From NCBI GenBank assembly GCA_041742695.1, contig JBGTOF010000196.1, forward strand, positions 1 to 5,267: a stretch of 5,267 nucleotides of DNA, in the 5' to 3' direction. Position 1 is the first letter of the stretch, and every line of letters starts with the position of its first letter. Under the pieces are notes generated by a model, which saw only the letters and a list, made by a program, of their open reading frames with translations, did no database searches and was not told the origin of the DNA. Positions 1 to 5,267 of the stretch are shown here, one piece after another. The position numbers were made by a program, and so were the translations under genes. This stretch comes from Kaiparowitsia sp041742695. GTDB taxonomy: Bacteria > Cyanobacteriota > Cyanobacteriia > Elainellales > Elainellaceae.

Positions 1-689
1 CATGGTGGCCTCTGGGTGGATCTTAGGTGGGCGAGATGGTCGGCAATGAGCTGGAGCAGGCTGTCCCGCTCGTGGGCGGTGGCGGGAGCTGCAAAGTCTT
101 GGCGAACGTGGAGTTCTAGACCGTCGAGAATCTCTAGACGAGTCCAGGTTTGGGGGGTAGATGTTGATGAGGCTGCGAGTGCCGGAGTGGGTGCCGCCAG
201 GGGAGCCTGAAAAGCTGGACTGGCGGATCGTTTAGGCGATTGGTCTGGTGGAGAGGATTCCCTGCGTTGGCCTTTGGCCGGGCCTTGCCCATCGCGAATT
301 TGAGACAAAAACGCCAGCGCCGGGTTCGCGGCCTCCACCGTCAGCTGCACGCCGCCTTGCAGAATGTCCTCTAGCGCCGTATCAGCCTGGCCGCCGATTA
401 GGCTGCCGATGGAGCTGGCGCTATAGCCTTCAGCCAGCAGACGGCGCAGCACTAGCAATTGCAGTAGATGCCGGTAGGTGTACCGGGCTTCTCGTCCCTG
501 CTTGAGGGGCTTATCTAACCATCCCTGAGTGGTGTAGTAACGCACCAGCCGAGGGTTCACCGGCTCTTGCCCGCGATTTCCAGAACTCTGGTCGGGCAAA
601 AACTGGGGTAGCAGGTCGTTGGTCACCTCAACGAAGCGATCTAAAACCATCTCGGGCTGTTGCTGGGCAATCTGTTGCAACATGCTCAT
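1..689 (-). CDS. MerR-family transcriptional regulator, open at left edge
   Basis: The frame is open from ATG 689 to the window edge, giving 229 codons; an in-frame stop lies upstream of the ATG. Residues about 45-100 form a MerR-type winged helix-turn-helix: NPRLVRYYTTQGWL, then KQGREARYTYRHLLQLLVLRRL and AEGYSASSIGSL, matching the family pattern RYYxxxGLL...R.Y...hLl.L..I..L. A helical stretch follows (about 101-133), then a Pro/Ala/Ser-rich linker (about 145-180) and a C-terminal segment beginning WTRLEILDGLELHV. MerR proteins are cytoplasmic dimeric regulators that bind promoter DNA. No Cys-rich metal-binding loop is visible, so the ligand is unknown. The last two bases at the edge are TG after CCA-CCA; if the next base is A, the gene ends there with TGA overlapping an ATG of a downstream gene. 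The Met at 683 is an alternative start. Family assignment is firm, target unknown. Confidence 0.88.
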   Translation of the reverse strand, partial: MSMLQQIAQQQPEMVLDRFVEVTNDLLPQFLPDQSSGNRGQEPVNPRLVRYYTTQGWLDKPLKQGREARYTYRHLLQLLVLRRLLAEGYSASSIGSLIGGQADTALEDILQGGVQLTVEAANPALAFLSQIRDGQGPAKGQRRESSPPDQSPKRSASPAFQAPLAAPTPALAASSTSTPQTWTRLEILDGLELHVRQDFAAPATAHERDSLLQLIADHLAHLRSTQRPP

Positions 690-695
690 AGGCCC

Positions 696-725
696 ATAAT
701 AGTCACTTGCAAATTAAACTGTCAA
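696..725 (-). promoter_or_regulatory. Sigma-70 promoter of the MerR gene
   Basis: On the minus strand a perfect -35 TTGACA (725-720) is followed after 18 bp by TATTAT (701-696), which matches the -10 consensus at five of six positions. Only six bases separate the -10 from the ATG at 689, so a normal start point would fall on or next to the start codon. No Shine-Dalgarno sequence lies between. Confidence 0.6.
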
Positions 726-736
726 TGACGTATTTT
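707..736 (+). promoter_or_regulatory. Possible promoter for the SDR gene
   Basis: TTGCAA (707-712) and TATTTT (731-736) are spaced 18 bp apart, each matching the sigma-70 consensus at four of six positions. The site lies 24 bp before the ATG at 760 and overlaps the opposing MerR promoter. GTCACT occurs twice here (702-707 and 740-745). The match is weak and would be unremarkable outside a divergent gap. Confidence 0.3.
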
Positions 737-759
737 TTTGTCACTGTCTTTGGCTAGCT

Positions 760-1596
760 ATGGCATCTCCTGTCGTTCTGATCACCGGCTGCTCGTCGGG
801 CATCGGTAAAGTTCTCTGCCAGGCGTTTCATCGGCGGGGCTATCGGGTAGTCGCGACGGCCAGACGACTAGAGGCCATATATGACTTGAAGGCTCACACC
901 GTCATGACCTTGGCTCTGGACGTGACGGACTCAGCAGGCATCCGGCAAGTTATTGAAGCCGTTCTTGCCCAGGAAGGTCGCATTGACCTGCTGGTCAACA
1001 ATGCTGGCTTTGGACAATTTGGTCCGCTGATGGATCTCACCCCAGCCCAGTTCCAGGCGCAGTTTCTGACCAATGTATTGGCTCCCCTTGAATTGGCGCA
1101 GCAGGTAGCCCCGGTGATGAAACAGCAGCGATCGGGCGTCATCGTCAACATCGGTAGCATTTCAGGAGTGGTGACAACGCCTTTTGCCGGGGCTTACTGT
1201 GCGTCGAAGGCGGCGTTGCACAGCCTGTCTGAGGCACTACGGATGGAGCTGGCCCCCTTTGGCATTCAGGTGGTAACGGTGCAGCCGGGCGCGATTCAGT
1301 CAAATTTTGGCCATGCTGCGGAACAAGGATTAGCAGGGGTGCTGTCGCCAGACTCGTGGTATGCACCGCTGGAGTCAAAGATTCGGGCCAGGGCGGTGTT
1401 ATCTCAGGCGGAGGCGACGCCAGCGAATAAGTTTGCGGAGCAACTCGTAGCGGCGGTGATCAGGCCGCAGCCACCAATGACCATTCGGTTGGGGAAAAAG
1501 AGCGGATGGTTGCCGTTGCTTAAGCAGTTGTTACCGCCCAGGCTGATGGAGTTTTTGCTGAAACGGCAGTTTGGGCTTATGAAAATCCAGCGATGA
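760..1596 (+). CDS. Classical short-chain dehydrogenase/reductase (SDR)
   Basis: This complete 278-aa protein is a Rossmann-fold NAD(P)H-dependent oxidoreductase, probably cytosolic. The dinucleotide-binding motif TGCSSGIG is at residues 9-16, the adenine-pocket Asp at D54 and NNAG at 80-83. The catalytic set is N105, S133, Y146 and K150 in YCASK, with the usual 13-residue Ser-Tyr spacing; the PG motif is at 176-177. Basic residues R35 and R36 after the second strand favour NADPH over NADH, by family rule. The C-terminal extension (about 240-278, rich in Leu, Lys and Pro) goes slightly beyond the core fold and could contact substrate or membrane. The substrate cannot be read from the sequence. 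ATG 760 is chosen because the Rossmann motif starts four residues later; no clear ribosome-binding site precedes it. It is divergent from the MerR gene, with a 70-bp gap. Confidence 0.93.
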   Translation: MASPVVLITGCSSGIGKVLCQAFHRRGYRVVATARRLEAIYDLKAHTVMTLALDVTDSAGIRQVIEAVLAQEGRIDLLVNNAGFGQFGPLMDLTPAQFQAQFLTNVLAPLELAQQVAPVMKQQRSGVIVNIGSISGVVTTPFAGAYCASKAALHSLSEALRMELAPFGIQVVTVQPGAIQSNFGHAAEQGLAGVLSPDSWYAPLESKIRARAVLSQAEATPANKFAEQLVAAVIRPQPPMTIRLGKKSGWLPLLKQLLPPRLMEFLLKRQFGLMKIQR

Positions 1597-1740
1597 GGAG
1601 TCGCGTCGTAGCTTTTCAGGCACGGGACTAGCGAATTCTCATGATGCAAGAAGAGTTCTATGAATTTAACTGAGCCCCGACTTTGAGCTAAATCTAGCTG
1701 CTATCTTGTGATCGCGAGCTATTGCCCAGGGGTGAACGAT
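1597..1740 (+). promoter_or_regulatory. Spacer upstream of the caspase unit, with possible extended -10
   Basis: This 144-bp gap separates the SDR stop from the small-protein gene. A perfect 5-bp dyad, AGCTA-AATC-TAGCT, spans 1686-1699. It lies directly before TGCTATCTT (1699-1707), which resembles an extended -10 (TGnTAtnnT). No well-spaced -35 is seen; TTGAGC at 1683 is only 13 bp away. The dyad could be an operator or part of an SDR terminator. No gene is visible here. Confidence 0.25.
1728..1735 (+). promoter_or_regulatory. Ribosome-binding site fixing the start at 1741
   Basis: AGGGGTGA lies five bases before ATG 1741 and is the best Shine-Dalgarno-like sequence in the window. It favours this ATG over the in-frame GTG at 1708, which has no such sequence before it. 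Confidence 0.6.
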
Positions 1741-2187
1741 ATGCAGCTTACTCTAGAAGAAGTTCAGCATGCACAGCAGCTTGTTGGAAAATCTAATGCT
1801 CCGGAAACCAAGGATATGCAAGGGGCGATCGCAACCCTAGAGCGACACAATGGCGACCTGGAAACCAGTTTCCAAGAGCTATGGCAGGAAGAAGTTGGCG
1901 ATCTAGGTGCTGCTCATCCAGATGGCAGATCGTTGTGGGAGGTAACGCTCAAGGTCATGCGCCAGGAGGTCTGCGGCGACGAGGGCTTTCGCTCAAAGAT
2001 GTTGGACTACAACAAGAATCCGGGCAGTGCTTCGGTCTTGACAGGGGCGATTGTGGATCTGGTGGGGTTAACGACGCTGCCAATTAATCCTGCCATTGCA
2101 ACCATTATCGTGCTCTACATTCTCAAGGTGGGGCTAAATATCTTTTGCGAATATACCGAACCACCAAAGGCTAACGAAGCATCTTGA
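1741..2187 (+). CDS. Small protein, UBA-like N-terminus and hydrophobic hairpin
   Basis: I do not recognise a named family for this 148-aa protein. Residues about 4-50 are helical; the run AIATLERHNGDLETSFQELW (29-48) resembles the UBA/TS-N three-helix pattern, in which a conserved hNGDhE turn joins helices. A charged middle (about 51-95) follows. Residues about 97-135 are strongly hydrophobic with a central LPINPA break (113-118), as expected for two short membrane helices or a pore-like hairpin, then a short polar tail ending EYTEPPKANEAS. There is no signal peptide. It ends 17 bp before the caspase gene and shares its strand, so the two are probably co-transcribed. By inference it could be a membrane anchor, adaptor, or pore-forming partner or substrate of the protease. 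An upstream GTG (1708) would add 11 residues. A HIP1 site lies inside the gene. Confidence 0.8.
   Translation: MQLTLEEVQHAQQLVGKSNAPETKDMQGAIATLERHNGDLETSFQELWQEEVGDLGAAHPDGRSLWEVTLKVMRQEVCGDEGFRSKMLDYNKNPGSASVLTGAIVDLVGLTTLPINPAIATIIVLYILKVGLNIFCEYTEPPKANEAS
1825..1832. repeat. HIP1 octamer
   Basis: Perfect GCGATCGC, the highly iterated palindrome of many cyanobacterial genomes, inside the small-protein gene. Confidence 0.9.
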
Positions 2188-2194
2188 GGGAGAG
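2186..2194 (+). promoter_or_regulatory. Ribosome-binding site of the caspase gene
   Basis: The purine run GAGGGAGAG overlaps the stop codon of the upstream gene and ends ten bases before ATG 2205. It supports that ATG over a TTG at 2184, which overlaps the preceding stop but has no upstream Shine-Dalgarno sequence. The overlap suggests translational coupling. Confidence 0.5.
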
Positions 2195-2204
2195 TCAAGC
2201 GCAT

Positions 2205-3296
2205 ATGGCATTTGAGAAGGGGCATGCATTGGTAATTGGGGTGGGGTCTTATCAGCACGCCTCAAAGATGAATGTGCCAATCACGGTGGAAGATGCCCTG
2301 GAGGTGGCGGCAGTATTGGGCGATCGCCGCTACTGTGGCTATCGAGAACAGCAGGTGATGGTGCTGCATGACGAGACGGCTACCCGCCAAGGCATTGAGA
2401 CGGCCCTAGATCAGATGGCCGCGACGCTGACAGAGGAAGATACGTTTTTGCTGTTTTACAGCGGCCATGGCGACTATGGAGAGAATGGCTATTACCTGAC
2501 GACCTACGACACCCAAATTAATGGGGGCAAAGTAGTGGATGGCAGTGGTCTACATGAGAAGGTACTGCTGGAGAAGGTGCAAGCGCTTCGGGCAAAGCGA
2601 GTGTTTTTGATTTTTAATGCTTGCCATGCGGGCGAGGTTTCGCCGAGTTCGTTGGGTGGGGAGTCTGATGATGCTGGGCAGGGCTTGCCCGACCGAACGG
2701 CAACGGCTTTGTTGGGGACGGGGGAAGGACGGGTCATTGTCACGGCTTGTCGAGAAAGTCAGCGCTCTTACTTTATGAAAGCGGCAGCGCTGACGTTTTT
2801 TACCCAGGCGTTAACAGATGGGTTGCGAGGGAAGGGGATTGAGGCCCGGCGGGGGTATATCAGTATTTTTGATCTATATGAGTATGTGTTTACTGCTGTA
2901 GGCGATGAGGTGAAACAGCGGTTTGCGGGGCTGGGCTGGGTGCAGGAGCCAGAGTTAACGATTCAGAAGGGGATTGGGGCTATGGCTGTGGCTTTGCACC
3001 GAGGGAAAGCAGCGGGGGAAGAGTTGGGAACTGATGACCGACTGCCAACGTTGGGCGGAGCCGTGCGTGAGGTGGAAACTGTTGATTGTCAGCAGGCATT
3101 GCAGCAGATTTTGAGTGGAGAGTGTTCGGCAGGTAGGGATGTGAATGTGGCGGGGCGAGATCAGATTGATTTGAGGGGGGCTCAAGGAGCGATTGTGAAC
3201 CCAGCGGCGGGAACGGTGATTACGCAGCAGTTTGGGAATACGACAACGGTCAATACAGGTGGGGGCGACTACGCTGGAGGAAATTTGTCCAAATAA
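2205..3296 (+). CDS. Caspase-like (C14) cysteine protease with Gly/Asn-rich tail
   Basis: This 363-aa protein has a caspase-fold peptidase domain (about 5-270), of the orthocaspase type found in many cyanobacteria. It opens with strand HALVIGVGSY (7-16). The catalytic His is H88 in FYSGHGDYG and the catalytic Cys is C140 in LIFNACHAGE, so the protease looks active. RVIVTACRESQRSYF (176-190) is the usual following strand. The residue two before the Cys is Asn (N138), where metacaspases and orthocaspases usually have Asp. A linker (about 270-304) leads to a low-complexity tail (305-363) with AGRDVNVAGRD, then TVITQQFGNTTTVNTGGGDY near the end. This tail resembles short beta or amyloid-forming signalling motifs (RHIM-like/BASS type), an inference. 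There is no signal peptide or membrane segment. It lies 17 bp after its upstream partner, probably in one operon. The likely role is regulated proteolysis in stress, cell death or defence. Targets are unknown. Confidence 0.9.
   Translation: MAFEKGHALVIGVGSYQHASKMNVPITVEDALEVAAVLGDRRYCGYREQQVMVLHDETATRQGIETALDQMAATLTEEDTFLLFYSGHGDYGENGYYLTTYDTQINGGKVVDGSGLHEKVLLEKVQALRAKRVFLIFNACHAGEVSPSSLGGESDDAGQGLPDRTATALLGTGEGRVIVTACRESQRSYFMKAAALTFFTQALTDGLRGKGIEARRGYISIFDLYEYVFTAVGDEVKQRFAGLGWVQEPELTIQKGIGAMAVALHRGKAAGEELGTDDRLPTLGGAVREVETVDCQQALQQILSGECSAGRDVNVAGRDQIDLRGAQGAIVNPAAGTVITQQFGNTTTVNTGGGDYAGGNLSK
2320..2327. repeat. HIP1 octamer
   Basis: Perfect GCGATCGC inside the caspase gene. Its presence suggests that this gene has long resided in cyanobacterial genomes. 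Confidence 0.9.
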
Positions 3297-3367
3297 GTTG
3301 ATGAGGTTAGATCTTATTGGCTTTCCTAAATTTGCATAGATGAAGCGGTTCCTGATCGGATGCATTA

Positions 3368-3384
3368 CAGCAGAGACCCTGCTG
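3368..3384 (+). terminator. Candidate hairpin downstream of the caspase gene
   Basis: CAGCAG and CTGCTG form a perfect 6-bp stem around a 5-base loop, 71 bp past the caspase stop. It is not followed by a T-run, so it is not a textbook intrinsic terminator. It may only stabilise the mRNA end. Confidence 0.25.
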
Positions 3385-3419
3385 AGTAAATGTTGCAGGC
3401 CTCTGAACATACCTCACGT

Positions 3420-3434
3420 TAGCGAGAATCGCTA
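3420..3434. repeat. Perfect small inverted repeat
   Basis: TAGCGA and TCGCTA form a 6-bp dyad around GAA in the convergent gap. There is no T-run on either strand. It could be a protein-binding dyad or chance. Confidence 0.25.
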
Positions 3435-3572
3435 CAGTATGTATCTTGGGGAAGCAGATTTTTGGACATTCACCAATAATTAAAAGTCAGCCTGTGGAAT
3501 ATCGGCTTCTATAGGATTGATTACCATAATGTAGACTGGTTTGGAGAAAAGCAAGAATCCTACAGATAAAGC

Positions 3573-3592
3573 ATCTGAATTCTATTTCAGAT
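3573..3592 (-). terminator. Candidate hairpin downstream of the ATPase gene
   Basis: ATCTGAA and TTCAGAT form a perfect 7-bp stem with a 6-base loop, ten bases beyond the ATPase stop on the minus strand. The stem is AT-rich and the following bases (GCTTTATC on that strand) give only a weak T-tract. The position fits a terminator, but the strength does not. Confidence 0.35.
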
Positions 3593-3602
3593 AAAGACTT
3601 GA

Positions 3603-5267
3603 CTATTGCAGCTGATTTAACCGGTTCTGATAACGATCTGTTTCAGCAAGTAAAGGATTAAGACCAAACCACCGACCCTGTGCATCGCGGTACTCATACA
3701 AAAACAGGCTGCGCACCAGAATGGTGTAGTCTTCGTCGCCATACACATCCTGGCGCGAGACCGCCTGCAAGAGCAAATCCCACTCCTGGTCGCTGACCAG
3801 GCCCATCAGGCTGTCGCGCTCATTGCGAATCACCGCCTCCAGGGTGGCGCGCAAAAAGGGCGGGTCTTGCTTGCGAAGACAGCGGTCCAGCAGCCGAATC
3901 AGGTTGCGCATGTGGCCACCGCTGACCTGGCAGAGGCGATCAAGGGTGGCCATTTCATCAAAGACTTTGCCCACCGCATCGATCCGCTGGTTCACGTTTA
4001 GCTCAGGGAATGCGCGAATCAGCACCATCTGCCGCAGCAGCGCCATACCCGCTTTGTCGGGGTTGCCTTTGCGATCGCGCACGGGCACCATGGGCAGCAC
4101 CATGGGGTTGGTGCCAAAGCGGTTCGACAGCCGCACCAGGTCATGCGAAAACATCAGTTCCAGGGGAATGGTGTAGACCATGTGGCAGTCGATCTGCTTG
4201 AGATCCTCACCGCGATCAACAAAAATGTACTCCGACTGGAGCCGCCCCTGGGAGCGGAGGGCGCGGTCAATGCGATCGAGGTTATCCATAATCACCACCA
4301 GGCGATTTTTGCCCTGGGCCTGGAGGTGATCGTTAGCTGGGGTCAGCAGTTCGTCGTTGATAGAGGTAATGATGCTGCGGGTGCGGGGCTCTAGGGCCTG
4401 CCTGAGCTGGCTGCGCATGTCGGGGCTCTGCTTGGCCGAGGCCGTTATGCTGGCAATGCCCGCCGACAAGCCCACGTCGGAGATGTCCATGGGGGTGGAG
4501 AGGGTGTCGGCCAGGTTTTGAAACAGACTTTGCAGGTAGGTGGGCTTAGTCGCAATGCCAATGCTGTCCAGATGCTCGCTGATGTTGTGAGCAATGCTGA
4601 GCAGGATGTCGGAAACCTCCACATCCGCCATTTCCAGGTCCCTATCAGCTTCAAAATAGACGACTTCGTAGTTCCGTCGTTCTAAGCTATTCTTAAGGCG
4701 AAACAGCTCGGTGGACTTACCACCGCCAATATGCCCCGTAAAAATCTGCGTAGTGGGTCGGTCTCGGGCCAAGCGGGCAATCTTGCGCTCCAGCTCCTGC
4801 ACTATATCGCCGCCGCGGACGGGAGAAAAGTCGATGTAGTAGCGATTGCCTCGCAGAGATTGAGTTGGGTCGCAGGCATCATAAAATTGCTGTAGATCCA
4901 ATAAGTTTGGGGAGTTTTTACTCTTTCTTTTACCAGATAAAGTGTTTGACTGGAGAGTTTGTTGATTTGTTTTTTTCAACTTCTCTGCGAACTCTTCGTA
5001 CCTCCCACCAAGTTTTTCAAGGATATCAGCAGTTATCATAGCAAAAGGAAATGAGTGTTTAAATATTTCCTGTTTTCTAGACTGACTTGGATTGTTGAGT
5101 AATGCTACAAATTCACGCAAAGAAAGATCTAATCTTTCTGCCAGAAAGCTCGACACTATATCAACAATATTTAAAGTATCACTTGTTGGCAGCGATATTA
5201 AGAGTTGTTCCCTAACACCATCAAAAAAGTCATACGATATTGAGTTAGGAGCTTTGTCTTTGAATTG
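3603..5267 (-). CDS. P-loop ATPase (STAND/Orc-like), 5' end outside window
   Basis: The frame runs from the right edge to a TAG at 3605-3603, giving 554 codons in view, with no ATG, GTG or TTG in the first 37. The true start therefore probably lies outside, and GTG 5156 is only the first possible in-window start. Numbering from the edge, residues about 1-95 are helical and may hold a HigA/XRE-like helix-turn-helix. A Lys/Gln/Ser-rich linker (about 94-121) follows, then the ATPase: Walker A GHIGGGKST (178-186), Walker B LVVIMDNLD (323-331), and a later SGGHMRNLIRLL motif like the sensor-2 or winged-helix region of Orc/Cdc6-like and STAND NTPases. The C-terminal ~100 residues look like a winged helix or helical cap. 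It probably acts as an NTP-dependent switch in the cytosol. It converges with the caspase gene. The N-terminal coding part is AT-rich, unlike the core. Substrate and partner are unknown. Confidence 0.85.
   Translation of the reverse strand, partial: QFKDKAPNSISYDFFDGVREQLLISLPTSDTLNIVDIVSSFLAERLDLSLREFVALLNNPSQSRKQEIFKHSFPFAMITADILEKLGGRYEEFAEKLKKTNQQTLQSNTLSGKRKSKNSPNLLDLQQFYDACDPTQSLRGNRYYIDFSPVRGGDIVQELERKIARLARDRPTTQIFTGHIGGGKSTELFRLKNSLERRNYEVVYFEADRDLEMADVEVSDILLSIAHNISEHLDSIGIATKPTYLQSLFQNLADTLSTPMDISDVGLSAGIASITASAKQSPDMRSQLRQALEPRTRSIITSINDELLTPANDHLQAQGKNRLVVIMDNLDRIDRALRSQGRLQSEYIFVDRGEDLKQIDCHMVYTIPLELMFSHDLVRLSNRFGTNPMVLPMVPVRDRKGNPDKAGMALLRQMVLIRAFPELNVNQRIDAVGKVFDEMATLDRLCQVSGGHMRNLIRLLDRCLRKQDPPFLRATLEAVIRNERDSLMGLVSDQEWDLLLQAVSRQDVYGDEDYTILVRSLFLYEYRDAQGRWFGLNPLLAETDRYQNRLNQLQ
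4071..4078. repeat. HIP1 octamer
   Basis: Perfect GCGATCGC inside the GC-rich core of the ATPase gene. None is present in the AT-rich N-terminal coding part. Confidence 0.9.

Larger units (their letters stand above)
3297..3602. other. Convergent intergenic region, AT-rich, no gene seen
   Basis: This 306-bp stretch lies between the converging caspase and ATPase genes and runs near 40% GC. It contains several small dyads (listed separately) and a direct repeat CAGATAAAG at 3563-3571 and 3588-3596. A further imperfect dyad, CCAAATAAG with CTTATTGG, spans the caspase stop codon (3289-3320). No open frame with a credible start, RNA gene or mobile-element end was found. Confidence 0.6.

Noticed and set aside
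16..505. Plus-strand open frames of 64 and 85 codons
   Set aside because: They lie antisense to the well-supported MerR frame, and their Trp/Arg/Ser-rich translations look non-coding.
1708..1740. GTG start for the small protein
   Set aside because: No Shine-Dalgarno sequence before it, whereas ATG 1741 has AGGGGTGA at good spacing. It remains possible.
1881..2087. 68-codon plus-strand frame overlapping the small-protein gene
   Set aside because: An out-of-frame shadow with Arg/Ser/Gly-rich composition. The in-frame protein has clear helical and membrane patterns.
2184..2204. TTG start for the caspase gene
   Set aside because: Rare start codon without a ribosome-binding site. The ATG at 2205 has a purine-rich site and sits directly before the first strand of the fold.
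2955..3410. 151-codon minus-strand frame at the caspase 3' end
   Set aside because: Mostly antisense to the caspase C-terminus; the translation shows no domain pattern and it has no ribosome-binding site.
3823..4394. Three plus-strand frames inside the ATPase gene
   Set aside because: Shadows of a GC-rich gene on the opposite strand; the Walker motifs fix the minus strand as coding.
1..5267. CRISPR array, tRNA, rRNA, insertion-sequence ends or att sites
   Set aside because: No regularly spaced repeats, cloverleaf-like segments, transposase motifs or terminal inverted repeats were seen on reading either strand.

Overview
The window looks like chromosomal DNA from a cyanobacterium. The HIP1 octamer GCGATCGC, a cyanobacterial signature, occurs perfectly three times (1825-1832, 2320-2327, 4071-4078), where random sequence would give about 0.1. 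Coding DNA is mostly GC-rich, while the intergenic DNA and the right-hand edge are AT-rich. I cannot name the genus. A Leptolyngbya- or Nodosilinea-like filamentous cyanobacterium is a guess from general style only.

Layout. (1) Positions 1-689, minus strand: a MerR-family regulator that is open to the left edge. It has a near-consensus sigma-70 promoter (TTGACA, 18 bp, TATTAT) that places the transcription start almost on its ATG. (2) Positions 760-1596, plus strand: a complete classical short-chain dehydrogenase/reductase, divergent from the MerR gene. (3) Positions 1741-2187 and 2205-3296, plus strand: a tight two-gene unit separated by 17 bp. The first gene encodes a 148-aa protein with a UBA-like N-terminal helical segment and a hydrophobic C-terminal hairpin. 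The second encodes a caspase-like (C14) protease with the His/Cys dyad intact and a Gly/Asn-rich tail that looks like a signalling motif. (4) Positions 3297-3602: an AT-rich convergent intergenic region with small dyads. (5) Positions 3603-5267, minus strand: a P-loop ATPase of STAND/Orc-Cdc6-like appearance that enters from the right edge. Its GC-rich ATPase core is joined to a strikingly AT-rich N-terminal part that may contain a HigA/XRE-like helix-turn-helix.

Interpretation. The MerR and SDR genes are ordinary housekeeping or accessory genes that may be co-regulated. The stretch from 1741 to 5267 has the character of a cyanobacterial conflict or programmed-cell-death locus: a caspase-like protease, a small membrane-associated partner, a prion-like or RHIM-like tail, and a regulatory NTPase opposite. 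Only the two-gene unit at 1741-3296 can be called an operon from the sequence. Its functional link to the convergent ATPase is inference.
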